Shown: in pieces, positions 1-10,819 of the stretch | How the letters are laid out: each line of letters starts with the position of its first letter | How positions within the stretch are numbered: the stretch's first letter is position 1 | NCBI GenBank assembly: GCA_047967505.1 | Contig: CM106538.1 | Length of the DNA stretch: 64,000 nt | DNA from: Dipteris shenzhenensis | Lineage: Eukaryota > Polypodiophyta > Polypodiopsida > Gleicheniales | Strand: one strand, 5' to 3' | Made by a program: the position numbers and the translations under genes | Notes under the pieces: generated by a model | The model's input: the letters and a program-made list of their open reading frames with translations, nothing else | Told to the model about the DNA's origin: nothing | Databases searched by the model: none

Positions 1-1411
1 CATGCCATTGGTACCCGGTGGGTCTACAAGTTAAAAAGGAAATCTGATGGCAGCATACATCGACACAAACCCGTCTTGTTGCAAAAGGGTATGCCCAACA
101 ACAAGGCATTGACTTTAAGGAGACCTTTGCTCCCACTTCCAGGATTGCCACTATTAGATGTGTTATTGCCATTGCAGCCCATCACATTGGCAAGTGCACC
201 AGCTTGACATCAAGACTTCCTTTCTTCATGGGGATCTGCAGGAAGAAGTTTATGTGACACAACCTCCTGGCTTTGAGCTTGTTGGTTCTAAAAACAAGGT
301 ATGCCGGCTGAGAAAAGCCCTTTATGGTTTGAAGCAGGCACCCAAGGCATGGTATGCCAAAATTCATGCACACTTACTGTCCCCTGGTTTTCAAAATAGC
401 CCCACAGAGCCCACTCTTTATGCCCGTGGGAGTGGATCTGATTTTTTAGTGCTGATTTTATATGTGGATGACATGCTGATCACGGGCCCTGATACTCAGC
501 ATATTGCAGCTTTCAAGGCTGATTTGCAGCACACTTTTGAAATGTCAAACACGGGACAGCTGCACTATTATTTGGGCATTCAGTTTGCTCATGTTGAGGG
601 GGGTATCATGATGTCAAAGTCCAAGTATATTGGACAACTCCTTGATCGTTTTCAGTTTGAAGATTACAAGCCAATCTCTACTCCAGTGGACCCTAGCTTC
701 AAATTTTCAGCTCATGATGGGAGCCCACCATGTGATATCACTCTTTACCAGCAGGCTGTTGGATGTCTCATTTACTTATGCCACACCAGACCTCACTTAC
801 AGTATGCAGTATCCCAACTCAGCAAGTTCACGCACATGCCCAGTTTACAACATTGGCAAGCAGTGAAGAGAGTCTTCAAATCTCTCAGAGGCACTCAAGA
901 TTTAGCCCTCTTCTATGGTGATCAGGGTTCACTTACCATGCATGCTTACACGAATAGTGGCTGGGCAGGTTGTTCCGACACCAGAGTGTTACATACCGGC
1001 AATTGTTTTTTGCTTGGCAGTTCATGTATTTCTTGGCTCAGCAAGAAGCAACCAACAGTTGCCACATCCAGCTGTGAGGCTGAGTACAAGGCAACCTTCA
1101 CCGCTACAGTAGAGTGTGTCTGGCTTCGACAGTTAATTACAGATCTTGGTATTTGCCAGACATCCTCCACTATGGTCTACATTGACAGCCAGAGTGCTTT
1201 GGCCATTGCGCGTAATCCAATGTTTCATGCGTGTACCAAGCACAATGTTTCATGCTGAACTTCAATGTTTCATGAGCGGTTGTCAACAGGAGACATAGAG
1301 TTGTCCTATCTTCCCACAGAGGACAACATAGCAGATATGTTTACAAAGGCACTTCCTCCTCCCAAGTTCGAAGTCTTCCGACAGGCTTTACACTTGGTTC
1401 GCTTTGTTACA
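1..1411 (+). pseudogene. Ty1/copia pol fragment: reverse transcriptase and RNase H
   Basis: This is the 3' half of a copia polyprotein, which copies element RNA into DNA in cytoplasmic virus-like particles. The main open stretch (158-1258) carries RVT_2 hallmarks: [27 protein letters not shown], the catalytic YVDDM block near residue 102, YLGIQ, then RNase H with SSCEAEY and the C-terminal HTKH region. The first 157 bases encode the preceding [11 protein letters not shown] and [10 protein letters not shown] motifs in other frames, so there are frameshifts near 80-100 and near 180. Near 1245-1275 a short 'caatgtttcatg' duplication breaks the HIEVHYHY segment. The frame then resumes through DIELSYLPTEDNIADMFTKAL to a stop at about 1409-1411. 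Protease and integrase are left of the window or missing. It is a dead fragment, but the family assignment is secure. Confidence 0.9.
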
Positions 1412-1528
1412 TGATCTGACATACCTTGTACATTCATAGGTGGCTATATCCTTTTGAATGAACATGTGCCACCATGACCAAAAAATACAAGCTATTCTGA
1501 GACGTTTCCAAAATACTTCAGCCCATAC

Positions 1529-1808
1529 CATGGAGGGGGGTTCGTAGGCCATCTTCTCCCGGTCGTAGTGATGCCCTATGGTCCCTGGTATGTGCCTTGT
1601 ACGCATAGTTATAGGCACTTTAGTGTTTTAGTGCCTTTTATGCCACATAGGACATTTAGTCCTATGTGACACCTAGGACACTTAGTCCTAGGGTCTATCT
1701 TTATGTACATTGTACTTTCGTTTCTTCTATCTAGTTGACGTGACAGCTTTTCAGCCTGAACTCTTGTGCATGCTCCCACACTCACCGCACCTACAGCTTT
1801 GTAATTTT
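1529..1808 (+). repeat. Copia LTR-like block, copy 1
   Basis: This starts at a purine-rich run (catggagggggg) just downstream of the copia 3' end, as a polypurine tract and LTR start would. It ends before TGGTTGCCAAGAGCC, which resembles a corrupted initiator-Met primer binding site. It is repeated nearly exactly 2170 bases downstream. It holds two adjacent hairpins, CATAGGAC-ATTTA-GTCCTATG and CCTAGGAC-ACTTA-GTCCTAGG. The exact LTR ends are uncertain because clean TG...CA termini are not seen. Confidence 0.55.
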
Positions 1809-2894
1809 TTGGTTGCCAAGAGCCTTTGGGATTAGACATCTAAAATAGACAGCAAAATTCAGGAAAACATCAAATAGAGAAAACAGAACCCCACAAGGTT
1901 GTACAGCCCAAAAACAGCAGAAAAGTCCTGCAAAGGACCTCGAAATATGGGCAGCAGATGAAAAACAGCAGCCCCATGCCTTGAAACACGTGCTAGAGCA
2001 AGAAAAACACGTCAAAATAGGTCGACCAGCTCTGTCAGCAATTCCAGAGGCTCTCAAGAAGAGACTAGTGCCTGCAAATGGACTAGTGCCTGCAAATGTG
2101 ACAAACCAAAGCTAGAAGGGACAAGCAGCAGCTCTTTACTCTAAAAGACTGCTTCGAAATGTACCACCCATCTCCAGAATTTGTCCAGAAGATGGCCCCC
2201 CCCTTCAGTGCATGCCGAAACCCCCGCCCCCCCCCCCCTTCCCCCCTTCCCCCTACACGCATAAGCCCACCCCACCCCCCTAACCCGCTTGCTTCCATGC
2301 GAAAAACTCAATACGAACACTTTATGACTTCAGAAAAACGGCTTCAAAACTGCCAAAATAATAATCGCCTACTTGAAAATCTGCTCCAAAACACTGCAGC
2401 TAGGCTGGAAATCAAAGCCGACTAAATCGTGCCTACTCTGGGACAGCAAAATCAGGTTCAAATTTGGCAAAAACCAGTCAACCAGCACAAAAATGAGCAC
2501 CAGGGAATCCAAATCAGTTCAAGAATCAGTTGCCTATGCTAGGAGCATCTCCTGGAGCTCTTATAAGTTTAAAACTGCCGGCTGACATAAAAAACAAATT
2601 GATTTCAGACTTTCTTCACGACGAAAAACAGAGGGTTTTCACGACAAAAATGATTCACGAGTGCACGAGAGGTGCTAGGAAGCAAGCGCAGCTTGCTCTA
2701 AACCAAATCTTGGAAATGGAAGTGAGAGAACAACAGAGAATGGAGTGAAGAAAGCTGAACTGAAATTGCAGCAACAAGAATGAACTACAAAGCTAGGGTA
2801 GTCATAGAGACAAAATCCTAGGATGGACCCTAACTAGGGTCAAAACATGTGCAGTGACTAACTCGCCCACAAACTCAACCTCTAACTGATATGT

Positions 2895-3188
2895 CTCTGG
2901 CTTCGACAGTTACTTGCAGATCTTGATATATGTCAGCCATCCTCCACTACTCTCCACACTGACAGCCAGAGTGCTTTGGCCATTGCGCGTAATCCAGTCT
3001 TTCATGCGCATACCAAGCACATTGAGGTTCACTATCATTATGTTCGAGAGCGCTTGAAAGCGGGAGACATAGAGTTGTCCTACATTCCGACTGAGGACAA
3101 CTTAGCATATCTATTTACAAAGGCACTTCCTTGCCCCAAGTTTGAAGTTTTTCACCAGGATTTACACTTGGTTCCCTTTGTTACATGA
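2895..3188 (+). pseudogene. Copia RNase H C-terminal fragment, array unit 1
   Basis: The open frame reads [45 protein letters not shown] and LFTKALPCPKFEVF, then stops at 3186-3188. This is the C-terminal third of a copia RNase H with no RT upstream. It is closely related to the end of the fragment at 1-1411, but its HIEVHYHY block is intact where that copy is broken. The catalytic core residues upstream are missing, so it cannot be an active enzyme. Confidence 0.85.
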
Positions 3189-3698
3189 TCATAGGTCGCT
3201 ATATCCCTTGGGATGAACATGTGGCACCATGACCAGAAAATACCTGGTATTCTGCGACATTTCCAGGTTCAAATAGACATCTAAAATAGCCTTTGGGATT
3301 AGACATCTAAAATAGACAGCAAAATTAAGGAAAACAGCAAATAGAGAAAACAGACCCCCACAGGGTTGTACAGCCCAAAAACAGCAGAAAAGTCCTGCAA
3401 AGGACCTCGAAATATGTGCAGCAGATGAAAAACAGCAGCGCCATGCCTTGAAACACGTGCTAGAGCAGGAAAAACACGTCAAAATAGGTCGACCAGCTCT
3501 GTCAGCAATTCCAGAGGCTCTCAAGAAGAGACTAGTGGCTGCAAATGTGACAAACCAAAGCTCAAAGGGACAAGCAGCAGCTCTTTACTCTGAAAGACTG
3601 CTTCAAAATGTACCACCAATCTCCAGAATTTGTCCAAAAGCTGCCCCCCCCCCCCTTCCGTGCATGCGGAAACCTCCCCCCCCCCCCCCCTCCCCCTA

Positions 3699-3978
3699 CA
3701 TGGAGGGGGGTTCGTAGGCCATCTTCTCCCGGTCGTAGTGATGCCCTATGGTCCCTGGTATGTGCCTTGTACGCATAGTTATAGGCACTTTAGTGTTTTA
3801 GTGCCTTTTATGCCACATAGGACATTTAGTCCTATGTGACACCTAGGACACTTAGTCCTAGGGTCTATCTTTATGTACATTGTACTTTCGTTTCTTCTAT
3901 CTAGTTGACGTGACAGCTTTTCAGCCTGAACTCTTGTGCATGCTCCCACACTCACCGCACCTACAGCTTTGTAATTTT
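3699..3978 (+). repeat. Copia LTR-like block, copy 2
   Basis: This is a near-exact copy of 1529-1808, including both hairpins (near 3810-3862) and the degenerate primer-binding-site-like sequence after it. It marks the start of the second array unit. Confidence 0.55.
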
Positions 3979-5047
3979 TTGGTTGCCAAGAGCCTTTGGG
4001 ATTAGACATCTAAAATAGACAGCAAAATTCAGGAAAACATCAAATAGAGAAAACAGAACCCCACAAGGTTGTACAGCCCAAAAACAGCAGAAAAGTCCTG
4101 CAAAGGACCTCAAAATATGGGCAGCAGATGAAAAACAGCAGCCCCATGCCTTGAAACACGTGCTAGAGCAAGAAAAACACGTCAAAATAGGTCGACCAGC
4201 TCTGTCAGCAATTCCAAAGGCTCTCAAGAAGAGACTAGTGCCTGCAAATGTGACAAACCAAAGCTACAAGGGACAAGCAGCAGCTCTTTACTCTAAAAGA
4301 CTGCTTCGAAATGTACCACCCGTCTCCAGAATTTGTCCAGAAGATGGCCCCCCCCTTCAGTGCATGCCGAAGCCCCCGCCCCCCCCCCCCCTTCCCCCCT
4401 TCCCCCTACACGCATGAACCCACCCCACCCCCCTAACCCGCTTGCTTCCATGCGAAAAACTCAATACGAACACTTTGAGACTTCAGAAAAACGGCTTCAA
4501 AACTGCCAAAATAATAATCGCCTACTTGAAAATCTGCTCCAAAACACTGCAGCTAGGCTGGAAATCAAAGCCGCCTAAATCGTGCCTACTCTGGGACAGC
4601 AAAATCAGGTTCAAATTTGGCAAAAACCAGTCAACCAGCACAAAAATGAGCACCAGGGAATCCAAATCAGTTCAAGAATCAGTTGCCTATGCTAGGAGCA
4701 TCTCCTGGAGCTCTTATAAGTTTAAAAATGCCGGCTGACATAAAAAACAAATTGATTTCAGACTTTTTTCACGACGAAAAACAGAGGGTTTTCACGACAA
4801 AAATGATTCACGAGTGCACGAGAGGTGCTAGGAAGCAAGCGCAGCCTGCTCTAAACCAAATCTTGGAAATGGAAGTGAGAGAACAACAGAGAATGGAGTG
4901 AAGAAAGCTGAACTGAAATTGCAGCAACAAGAATGAACTACAAAGCTAGGGTAGTCATAGAGACAAAATCCTAGGATGGACCCTAACTAGGGTCAAAACA
5001 TGTGCAGTGACTAACTCGCCCACAAACTCAACCTCTAACTGATATGT

Positions 5048-5341
5048 CTCTGGCTTCGACAGTTACTTGCAGATCTTGATATATGTCAGCCATCCTCCAC
5101 TACTCTCCACACTGACAGCCAGAGTGCTTTGGCCATTGCGCGTAATCCAGTCTTTCATACGCGTACCAAGCACATTGAGGTTCACTATCATTATGTTCGA
5201 GAGCGCTTGAAAGCGGGAGACATAGAGTTGTCCTACATTCCGACTGAGGACAACTTAGCATATCTGTTTACAAAGGCACTTCCTTGCCCCAAGTTTGAAG
5301 TTTTTCACCAGGATTTACACTTGGTTCCCTTTGTTACATGA
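5048..5341 (+). pseudogene. Copia RNase H C-terminal fragment, array unit 2
   Basis: This is the second copy of the fragment at 2895-3188, shifted by 2153 bases, with only a few substitutions (for example HAHTKH becomes HTRTKH). It stops at the same place, followed by the same 3' UTR. It lacks the RT and the RNase H active-site region and is a passenger in the tandem array. Confidence 0.85.
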
Positions 5342-6279
5342 TCATAGGTGGCTATATCCCTTGGGATGAACATGTGGCACCATGACCAGAAAATACCTGG
5401 TATTCTGCGACATTTCCAGGTTCAAATAGACATCTAAAATAGCCTTTGGGATTAGACATCTAAAATAGACAGCAAAATTAAGGAAAACAGCAAATAGAGA
5501 AAACAGACCCCCACGGGGTTCTACAGCCTCAAAACAGCAGAAAAGTCCTGCAAAGGACCTCGAAATATGGGCAGCAGATGAAAAACAGCAGCGCCATGCC
5601 TTGAAACACGTGCTAGAGCAGGAAAAACACGTCAAAATAGGTCGACCAGCTCTGTCAGCAATTCCAAAGGCTCTCAAGAAGAGACTAGTGGCTGCAAATG
5701 TGACAAACCAAAGCTCAAAGGGACAAGCAGCAGCTCTTTACTCTGAAAGACTGCTTCAAAATGTACCACCCATCTCCAGAATTTGTCCAAAAGATGCCCC
5801 CCCCCATTGCGTGCATGCAGAAACCTCCCCCTCCCCCTGCACGCGTGCACCCACCCCACCCCCCTACCCGCTTGCTTGCATGCGAAAAACTCAATAAGAA
5901 CAGTTTGAGACTTCAGAAAAACGGCTTCAAAACTGCCAAAATAATAATCGCCTACTTGAAAATCTGCTCCAAAACACTGCAGCTAGGCTGGAATGATTTC
6001 AGACTTTCTTCACGACGAAAACGGAGGGTTTTCACAACAAAAAAGCTCCACGAGTGCGCGGGAGATGCTAGGAATCAAGGGAAGCCTGCTCTAAACCAAA
6101 TCTTGGAAATGGAAGTTAGAGAACAACAGAGAATGCAGTGAAGAAAGCTGAACTGAAATTGCAGCAACAAGAATGAACTACAAAGCTAGGGTAGTCATAG
6201 AGACAAAATCCTAGGATGGACCCTAACTAGGATCAAAACATGTGCAGTGACTAACTCGCCCACAAACTCAACCTCTAAT

Positions 6280-6758
6280 TGAGGTTAGGAGGAAAAAACC
6301 TTATAAAGGGAAAAATCGCCCCTAACCCTTAATACATTGGCCACTGCCTTAGGAACTACAAATATTTTTATTTGCTAGAGCCACTCTGTCATGAAGGGGG
6401 AAAATGGGCTAATTTAGAGGCCCTTTAGGGGGATTTTAGGTGGGACATGTGGTGGGACTATATAAGTCTCCATCCACCACTTATTGTAGCACTTTTTGAT
6501 GTGACATCTAATCCTATATACTACCTCCTCCTTCCTCCTACGTTCTGCCTACTCTCTCTCCCAATCTCTCTCTCTATCTCTATCTCTATCTCTTCCTCTC
6601 CCTCTACCCCTTCCTCTCCTTCTTCCCCTTCCTCTCCTTCTCCCCTTTCATCTCACTCTCCCTTTCCCTCTCCCCTCTCCTCTTTTCCCCCTTCTCCTGC
6701 CATCTCTGGCGCTTCACCAATTCAGCCCCGGCCCCCTTCAATGCATCGGTACCAGAGC
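6280..6758 (+). promoter_or_regulatory. Possible LTR with TATA box, CT-rich leader and primer-binding-like site
   Basis: A good TATA box (ctatataagtc, core 6459-6466) is followed by a pyrimidine-rich stretch with CT and TCTCTA repeats (about 6520-6700), the usual layout of a plant core promoter and 5' leader. At 6746-6757 the sequence tcggtaccagagc is close to TGGTATCAGAGC, complementary to the 3' end of initiator tRNA-Met. This suggests an LTR ending near 6745. No second LTR copy was found, and an unrelated promoter remains possible. Confidence 0.35.
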
Positions 6759-7339
6759 ATGACTGGCACCTTGGTTTCCATTCAGAATTCCAACAGGTTG
6801 CCAACGCAGGACAGGTAGTGTGCAACGTCAAATACTGGCGCCAACTGTGATCTAGCGCCACCCACCAAGCAACATGCGGTGACCAACGCAACTGGCAGAG
6901 GAAACTCCAACGCCAACAGGTCGCCAATGAGGAAAACCCCCTTCTTTACGAGGAAAGCCCCCACTAGCTAGGATTAGAAGGGCGATCTGCAAGCATCCCA
7001 ACCTTGCAAGCATCCCGTAACGAAGCTGCCCTGCAAACCCAGCAGGCCCAATCTACTCTCCCGTCACGCCCATGCCATGAGCCCATCCGTTCCACCCGTT
7101 TTTTTCTAGACATTCCGTCCATTTACCCATTCCTTTCCGTCGAGCCTCGCTTGCTACATGATCTCCCCGTCTGTTGCCCACTTCGTGATCTCCTCGTCCT
7201 ACTCCTGCTGCACGCTACCCCGTCCAGTACCCGCTGCCCACTGCGTAATCACCCCCGTCTGCCCCCGTGCGCCGCCCTACGCGACGTCCTCGCCACCTTG
7301 TAAACCTTAGCCTCTAAGGTTAGCTGTGCTATACTAACA
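6759..7339. other. Stretch without a recognisable gene
   Basis: This is moderately C-rich sequence downstream of the putative primer-binding site. Short open frames exist on both strands but none shows a known domain or biased codon use. It may be the leader of an LTR element. Confidence 0.3.
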
Positions 7340-7505
7340 TTGGGTTTGTTGGTTGGTTAGTTACTTGGTTTGGGTTGGGTTAGTTTGGTTAGGTTTAGTT
7401 AGGTTGGTCGGGTTAGTCAATTAGGTCTGATGAGCTAGGTTGGGTTAGTTAGTCAGTTAGTTAACCTAACTACGGTTCAATTAGTAGGTTAGGTTAGGTT
7501 AGACT
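7340..7505 (+). repeat. Degenerate GGTTAG / GGTTTAG repeat tract
   Basis: Many variants of GGTTAG, GGTTTAG, GGTTGG and AGTTAGTT follow one another over about 165 bases. It resembles an eroded telomere-like array, but the plant telomere unit TTTAGGG is not cleanly present in tandem, so an ordinary decayed microsatellite is as likely. Confidence 0.6.
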
Positions 7506-7636
7506 AAGTCTTGTCTTAACTCTCTTTACCAGTCCTAGGTGACTTAGGGACCCCCCCACACACAAAAAAATTAAAGAATAAAAATAAAAAAGAGAGGCAA
7601 AACTAAGAATCTTCCAACCTCTTTTAAGGGCTTTCC

Positions 7637-7856
7637 ATAGCCCTATTTTGGCTAATTCGGGCCACATTTTGAAGCTTCTTCGACGACCTTTCTTCTAAGC
7701 CTCTCCATCGACCTTTTCGTGTTTCCACACACTATCTCATGTGCTCATAGCCCTATTTTGGCTAATTCGGGCCCCGTTTCGAAGCTTCTTCAACAACCTT
7801 TCTTCTGAGCCTCTCCATCGACCTTTTCGTGTTTCCACACACTATCTCACGTGCTC
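7637..7856 (+). repeat. Two tandem copies of a 110-bp unit
   Basis: The segment starting catagccctattttggctaa at 7637 is repeated with offset exactly 110 at 7747. About eight substitutions are visible between the copies. No gene is involved. It lies just upstream of the gag-like pseudogene. Confidence 0.85.
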
Positions 7857-7926
7857 ATTACAACAGGGATTTGCTATCCATTTCTCTTTGCCTACATTCG
7901 AGCTCCTCTCTCCAGGGCCAGTCACC

Positions 7927-8728
7927 ATGCTACCGAAGCATGCCCCTCGTGATATATTGCACGAGAGTGATGAGGCTGCTCAGTATGAGCAAGTGCCTCC
8001 CACAGTGGCTGCATCCACTCATGGTACAGAGGTTCCTTCCACTTAGCCTCTCTCTCCTGCATCCCGGGAAGCGCAAGCAACACAGACAATCTTTGGATGC
8101 CCTCTCCTCTATGCTCCAAGGTGCTTTCCGCCAGATAGGATAGGAGTTCAGCCAACGGCTTACCATATGCAAGATACCGCTCTTGCCCAGATGGGACAGC
8201 AGATTGGTCAACAGATCACATCTGCCATTGCTATGCAGGATAAGGGTAAGCAGCCGCACCCCAGCAAGGGAACCACTCAGACAGTCAGGATGTTTTGTCT
8301 GCTCCACGTAGGGGTTTTATGGCAAATACCCACCGTGCCTATGGCCATCAGTCTTCTGGACCATTGCATGTACCCCAGCATGGGGATTATCTGTACTTAG
8401 ATGATGCATTTTCTCTAAACTGAGCACCTTCTTGCAGAATGTCAAGCCATCTTTTCGCTCACAGCTTTCTACATCTATGCAGGCTGAGCCGTCTCTTTTG
8501 GGCCGACCCGTTGGTGTGCATCCAGTTAGTGCTCCTTTCACCGCACCATCAAGTATGCCTGGAGTGGTTCATGCACCTATCGCTCCACCAGCGAGCACAT
8601 ATAGCCAGATGCAACCAGAGCATCAGATGGCAGCAGCTACTACGCAGCAAGGGGTTGGTGGTGGGCAGCAAGCCACTTTTGATGACATGCTGGCAGATTC
8701 TTTGCGTTCATATGGCCATCAAACTTGA
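7927..8728 (+). pseudogene. Gln/Pro-rich gag-like pseudogene, family uncertain
   Basis: A frame opens at ATG 7927 (MLPKHAPRDILHESDEA), is stopped by TAG at about 8044, and related reading continues in shifted frames. One segment has QMGQQIGQQITSAIAMQDKGKQ and another (8432-8728) ends FDDMLADSLRSYGHQT after a Pro/Ala/Gln-rich stretch. Composition resembles the disordered N-terminus of retrotransposon Gag, but there is no zinc knuckle or protease, so the family cannot be named. It could be the 5' part of a gypsy-type element whose LTR lies at 6280-6745. Confidence 0.3.
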
Positions 8729-8740
8729 AATCATAGTTAG

Positions 8741-8758
8741 GTCCGCACGCGTGCGGAC
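8741..8758. repeat. Perfect 18-bp palindrome
   Basis: GTCCGCACGCGTGCGGAC is its own reverse complement. It is GC-rich in a weaker context and is followed by related broken palindromes (ccgtacgtccgtacatacgg). No function is assigned. Confidence 0.9.
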
Positions 8759-8811
8759 ATTTTCACCATACTCCATCCGTACGTCCGTACATACGGCCTT
8801 CCATACGAGGT

Positions 8812-8845
8812 TTTTCTTTTTTTCTTTTTTTCTTTTTTTTTTCTC
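8812..8845. repeat. T-rich tract at the edge of the gypsy fragment
   Basis: Runs of T broken by single C mark the point where gypsy RNase H homology on the minus strand ends. On the minus strand this is an A/G-rich tract, so it may mark the break of the truncated element. Confidence 0.6.
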
Positions 8846-8859
8846 CTTTTGAAGAGGGA

Positions 8860-10811
8860 GGCATGGATCGATTTTGTGCCTGGCCAAAACCTTGGAAACG
8901 AGTACAATGATCAACATCAACATAAAACTCTGACCCATACAAATAATGTCTCCATGTTTTCAAAGCATGGACAACAGCATACAAGTCTAATTCATGAGTT
9001 GGCGAATTTCATTGAGAGAGAGAAAGCTGCTTGCTTTCAAAGGCTACTGGCCTTCCCTCTTGAAGAAGAACAGCTCCTACCGCAATGCCACTTGCATCGG
9101 TTTCAAGGAAAAACGGTTTCTCGGGATCAAGTATTTTTAACACCGGTCCTGAGACCACAGCTTGTTTTATGGTGTTAAAACTATTCTGTTGATTCTGTCC
9201 CCATATAAAAGGTACTTTATCTGAGGTCAGATCAGTCAATGGTGATACTATTTCGGAATATCCTTTGATATGCCTTCGATAAAATTGGACAAATCCCAAG
9301 AATGATTGCAAAGCGGTCAAACTCTGAGGGATTGGCCAAGTCAGTATCGCAGCCACTTTCTTTGGATCCATTTCTACCCGCTCATGAGTAATTATGAATC
9401 CTAAATATTCAAGTCTTACCATACACAGTATAGTTTTTTTTTTATTTACATAAAGACTGGCTTTCCTCAAAGTATTGAACACTATTCTTAAGTGTTCGTA
9501 ATGCTCAGCAATACTTTTGCTGAATATAAGAATATCGTTAATAAAGTGTACTACAAACTTTCCGATATACGGACGTAGTAAATCGTTCATAAGCATGACG
9601 AATGTAGCTGGAGCATTGGTAAGTCCAAAGGGCATTACTAAAAACTCATAATGTCCAAACCTGCTTCTAAAAGCGGTTTTATGCACCTCCTCGGCTCCAA
9701 TACGGATCTGATGGTAGCCACATTTAAGATCTATCTTACTAAAAATTACGGCCCTATGTAATGCATCTAGCAAATCATCTATCCGAGTCATCGGATACCT
9801 GTGCTTAGTAGTGATATTATTCAATGCTCTGTAATCTATACAGAGGCGAAAAGTATCATCTTTCTTCTTCTTTAATATCATTGGCGAAGCAAAAGGTGAG
9901 AAACTGGGTTGAATCTACCCCAGCTTGAGGTATTCTTCCAGTTGTCTTCGTACCTCCGCTTCTTCGGTAAAACTCAACCTATAGGGAGGTCTATTTACAG
10001 GTTCTGCTCCCGGGATTTCAATCTTATGCTGAACATTCCGCTCTGGAGGTAACCCATAAGGTAACTCATCCCTAAAACAATCAGAGAACTCCTCTACTGT
10101 TTGATCAGCCAGCTTGGCCATATCTCCATTTTGGGCAACATCAGTGCTAGCCGAAGAATCATCAATTGGCTCTACCGATACTGTACAAAGAAACAAAAAC
10201 TCTTCTTGATCTTTTCGAATTTCCATTACGAAAACCAACGGTCCTTGAGGTATATCTTTTTCACCTCGTAAGACATACAGCACATCATTCATCTTAAATA
10301 GATAAATGTGCTTTTTCAAATCTATGGCTGGATTCTTCCTAGAATGCCAAGTCTTACCCAGGGCTATGTCTGCATGAGCAAGCTTTGTCATTTCAAAATC
10401 AAGCTTCTCAGCATAGTCCTAAATTCGAAGTTCCAACTGGGTAACCCTTTGGTCCCATACTTCAGTTGAACTTCCGTCTGCCATTCTGACTGTATATGCA
10501 TAGTCAGATGGGCTAGTCTTTAGTTTCAGCCTCTTTACAAGCTTGGAGTTAATTACATTGTGCGTTGACGCTGAGTCAAACAACACAATGACATCATGAT
10601 TAGCTACTTGCCCCTTCATCTTAATTAACTCCGTATCATTAAAGGCTGTATACCCCGTTGTCGCGAGCTTTGACAGGACATTATCAAGTGCACTAGTTAC
10701 TAACTTAGCAATAGACACACATAACAAAACAGGTACTGACCTTTGAGAAGATCCCGCTAGCTGAATCTGCATTTGCTTGCTCTGGGACTTCCCTCCATTT
10801 CCACATCGCAT
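8860..10811 (-). pseudogene. Gypsy pol: protease, reverse transcriptase, RNase H
   Basis: One frame from 10811 to about 8866 is interrupted by only three stops: TAG at 10421-10419, TAG at 9917-9915 and TGA at 9011-9009. The protease has VIVLFDSASTHNVINSK. The RT has LPYGLPPERNVQHKI, CIDYRALNNITTKHRYP, FSKIDLKCGYHQIRI, FRSRFGHYEFLVMPFGLTNAPATF and the active-site block FINDILIFS, where FIDDILIFS or YLDDILIFS is expected, so one catalytic Asp is replaced by Asn. RNase H follows (FLETDASGIAVGAVLLQ, then THELDLYAVVHALKTWRHYL). Integrase is absent. With three stops and a mutated catalytic residue it is inactive, but the frame is otherwise well kept. Confidence 0.92.
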
Positions 10812-10819
10812 TCTGAGAT

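Larger units (their letters stand above)
1529..6280 (+). repeat. Tandem array of internally deleted copia units (about 2.15 kb each)
   Basis: Sequence from 1529 recurs at 3699. The offset is 2170 at first, then 2153 after an 18-base duplication near 2082-2100 and a homopolymer length change. Each unit has an LTR-like block, a leader of about 1 kb with a C-rich tract, a copia RNase H 3' end, and a second leader copy that joins the 3' UTR without an LTR. Leader copies start near 1827, 3289, 3987 and 5441. The last unit is truncated and loses part of the leader near 5993. Divergence between the two long copies is very low by eye, so the duplication is recent. Unequal exchange between copia copies is the likely origin. 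The long C runs (near 2225-2240, 3646-3690 and 4378-4392) are the most variable parts. Confidence 0.8.

Noticed and set aside
3448-3717. 89-codon frame conserved in the array copies (KIGRPALSAIP...)
   Set aside because: Copies are so similar that all frames are conserved, and both strands are open. Nothing indicates coding rather than leader sequence.
6447-6818. 123-codon plus-strand Ser/Pro-rich frame
   Set aside because: It is the translation of a CT microsatellite and leader, with no domain.
7340-7505. True interstitial telomere
   Set aside because: The unit is too irregular and not TTTAGGG; reported only as a telomere-like tract.
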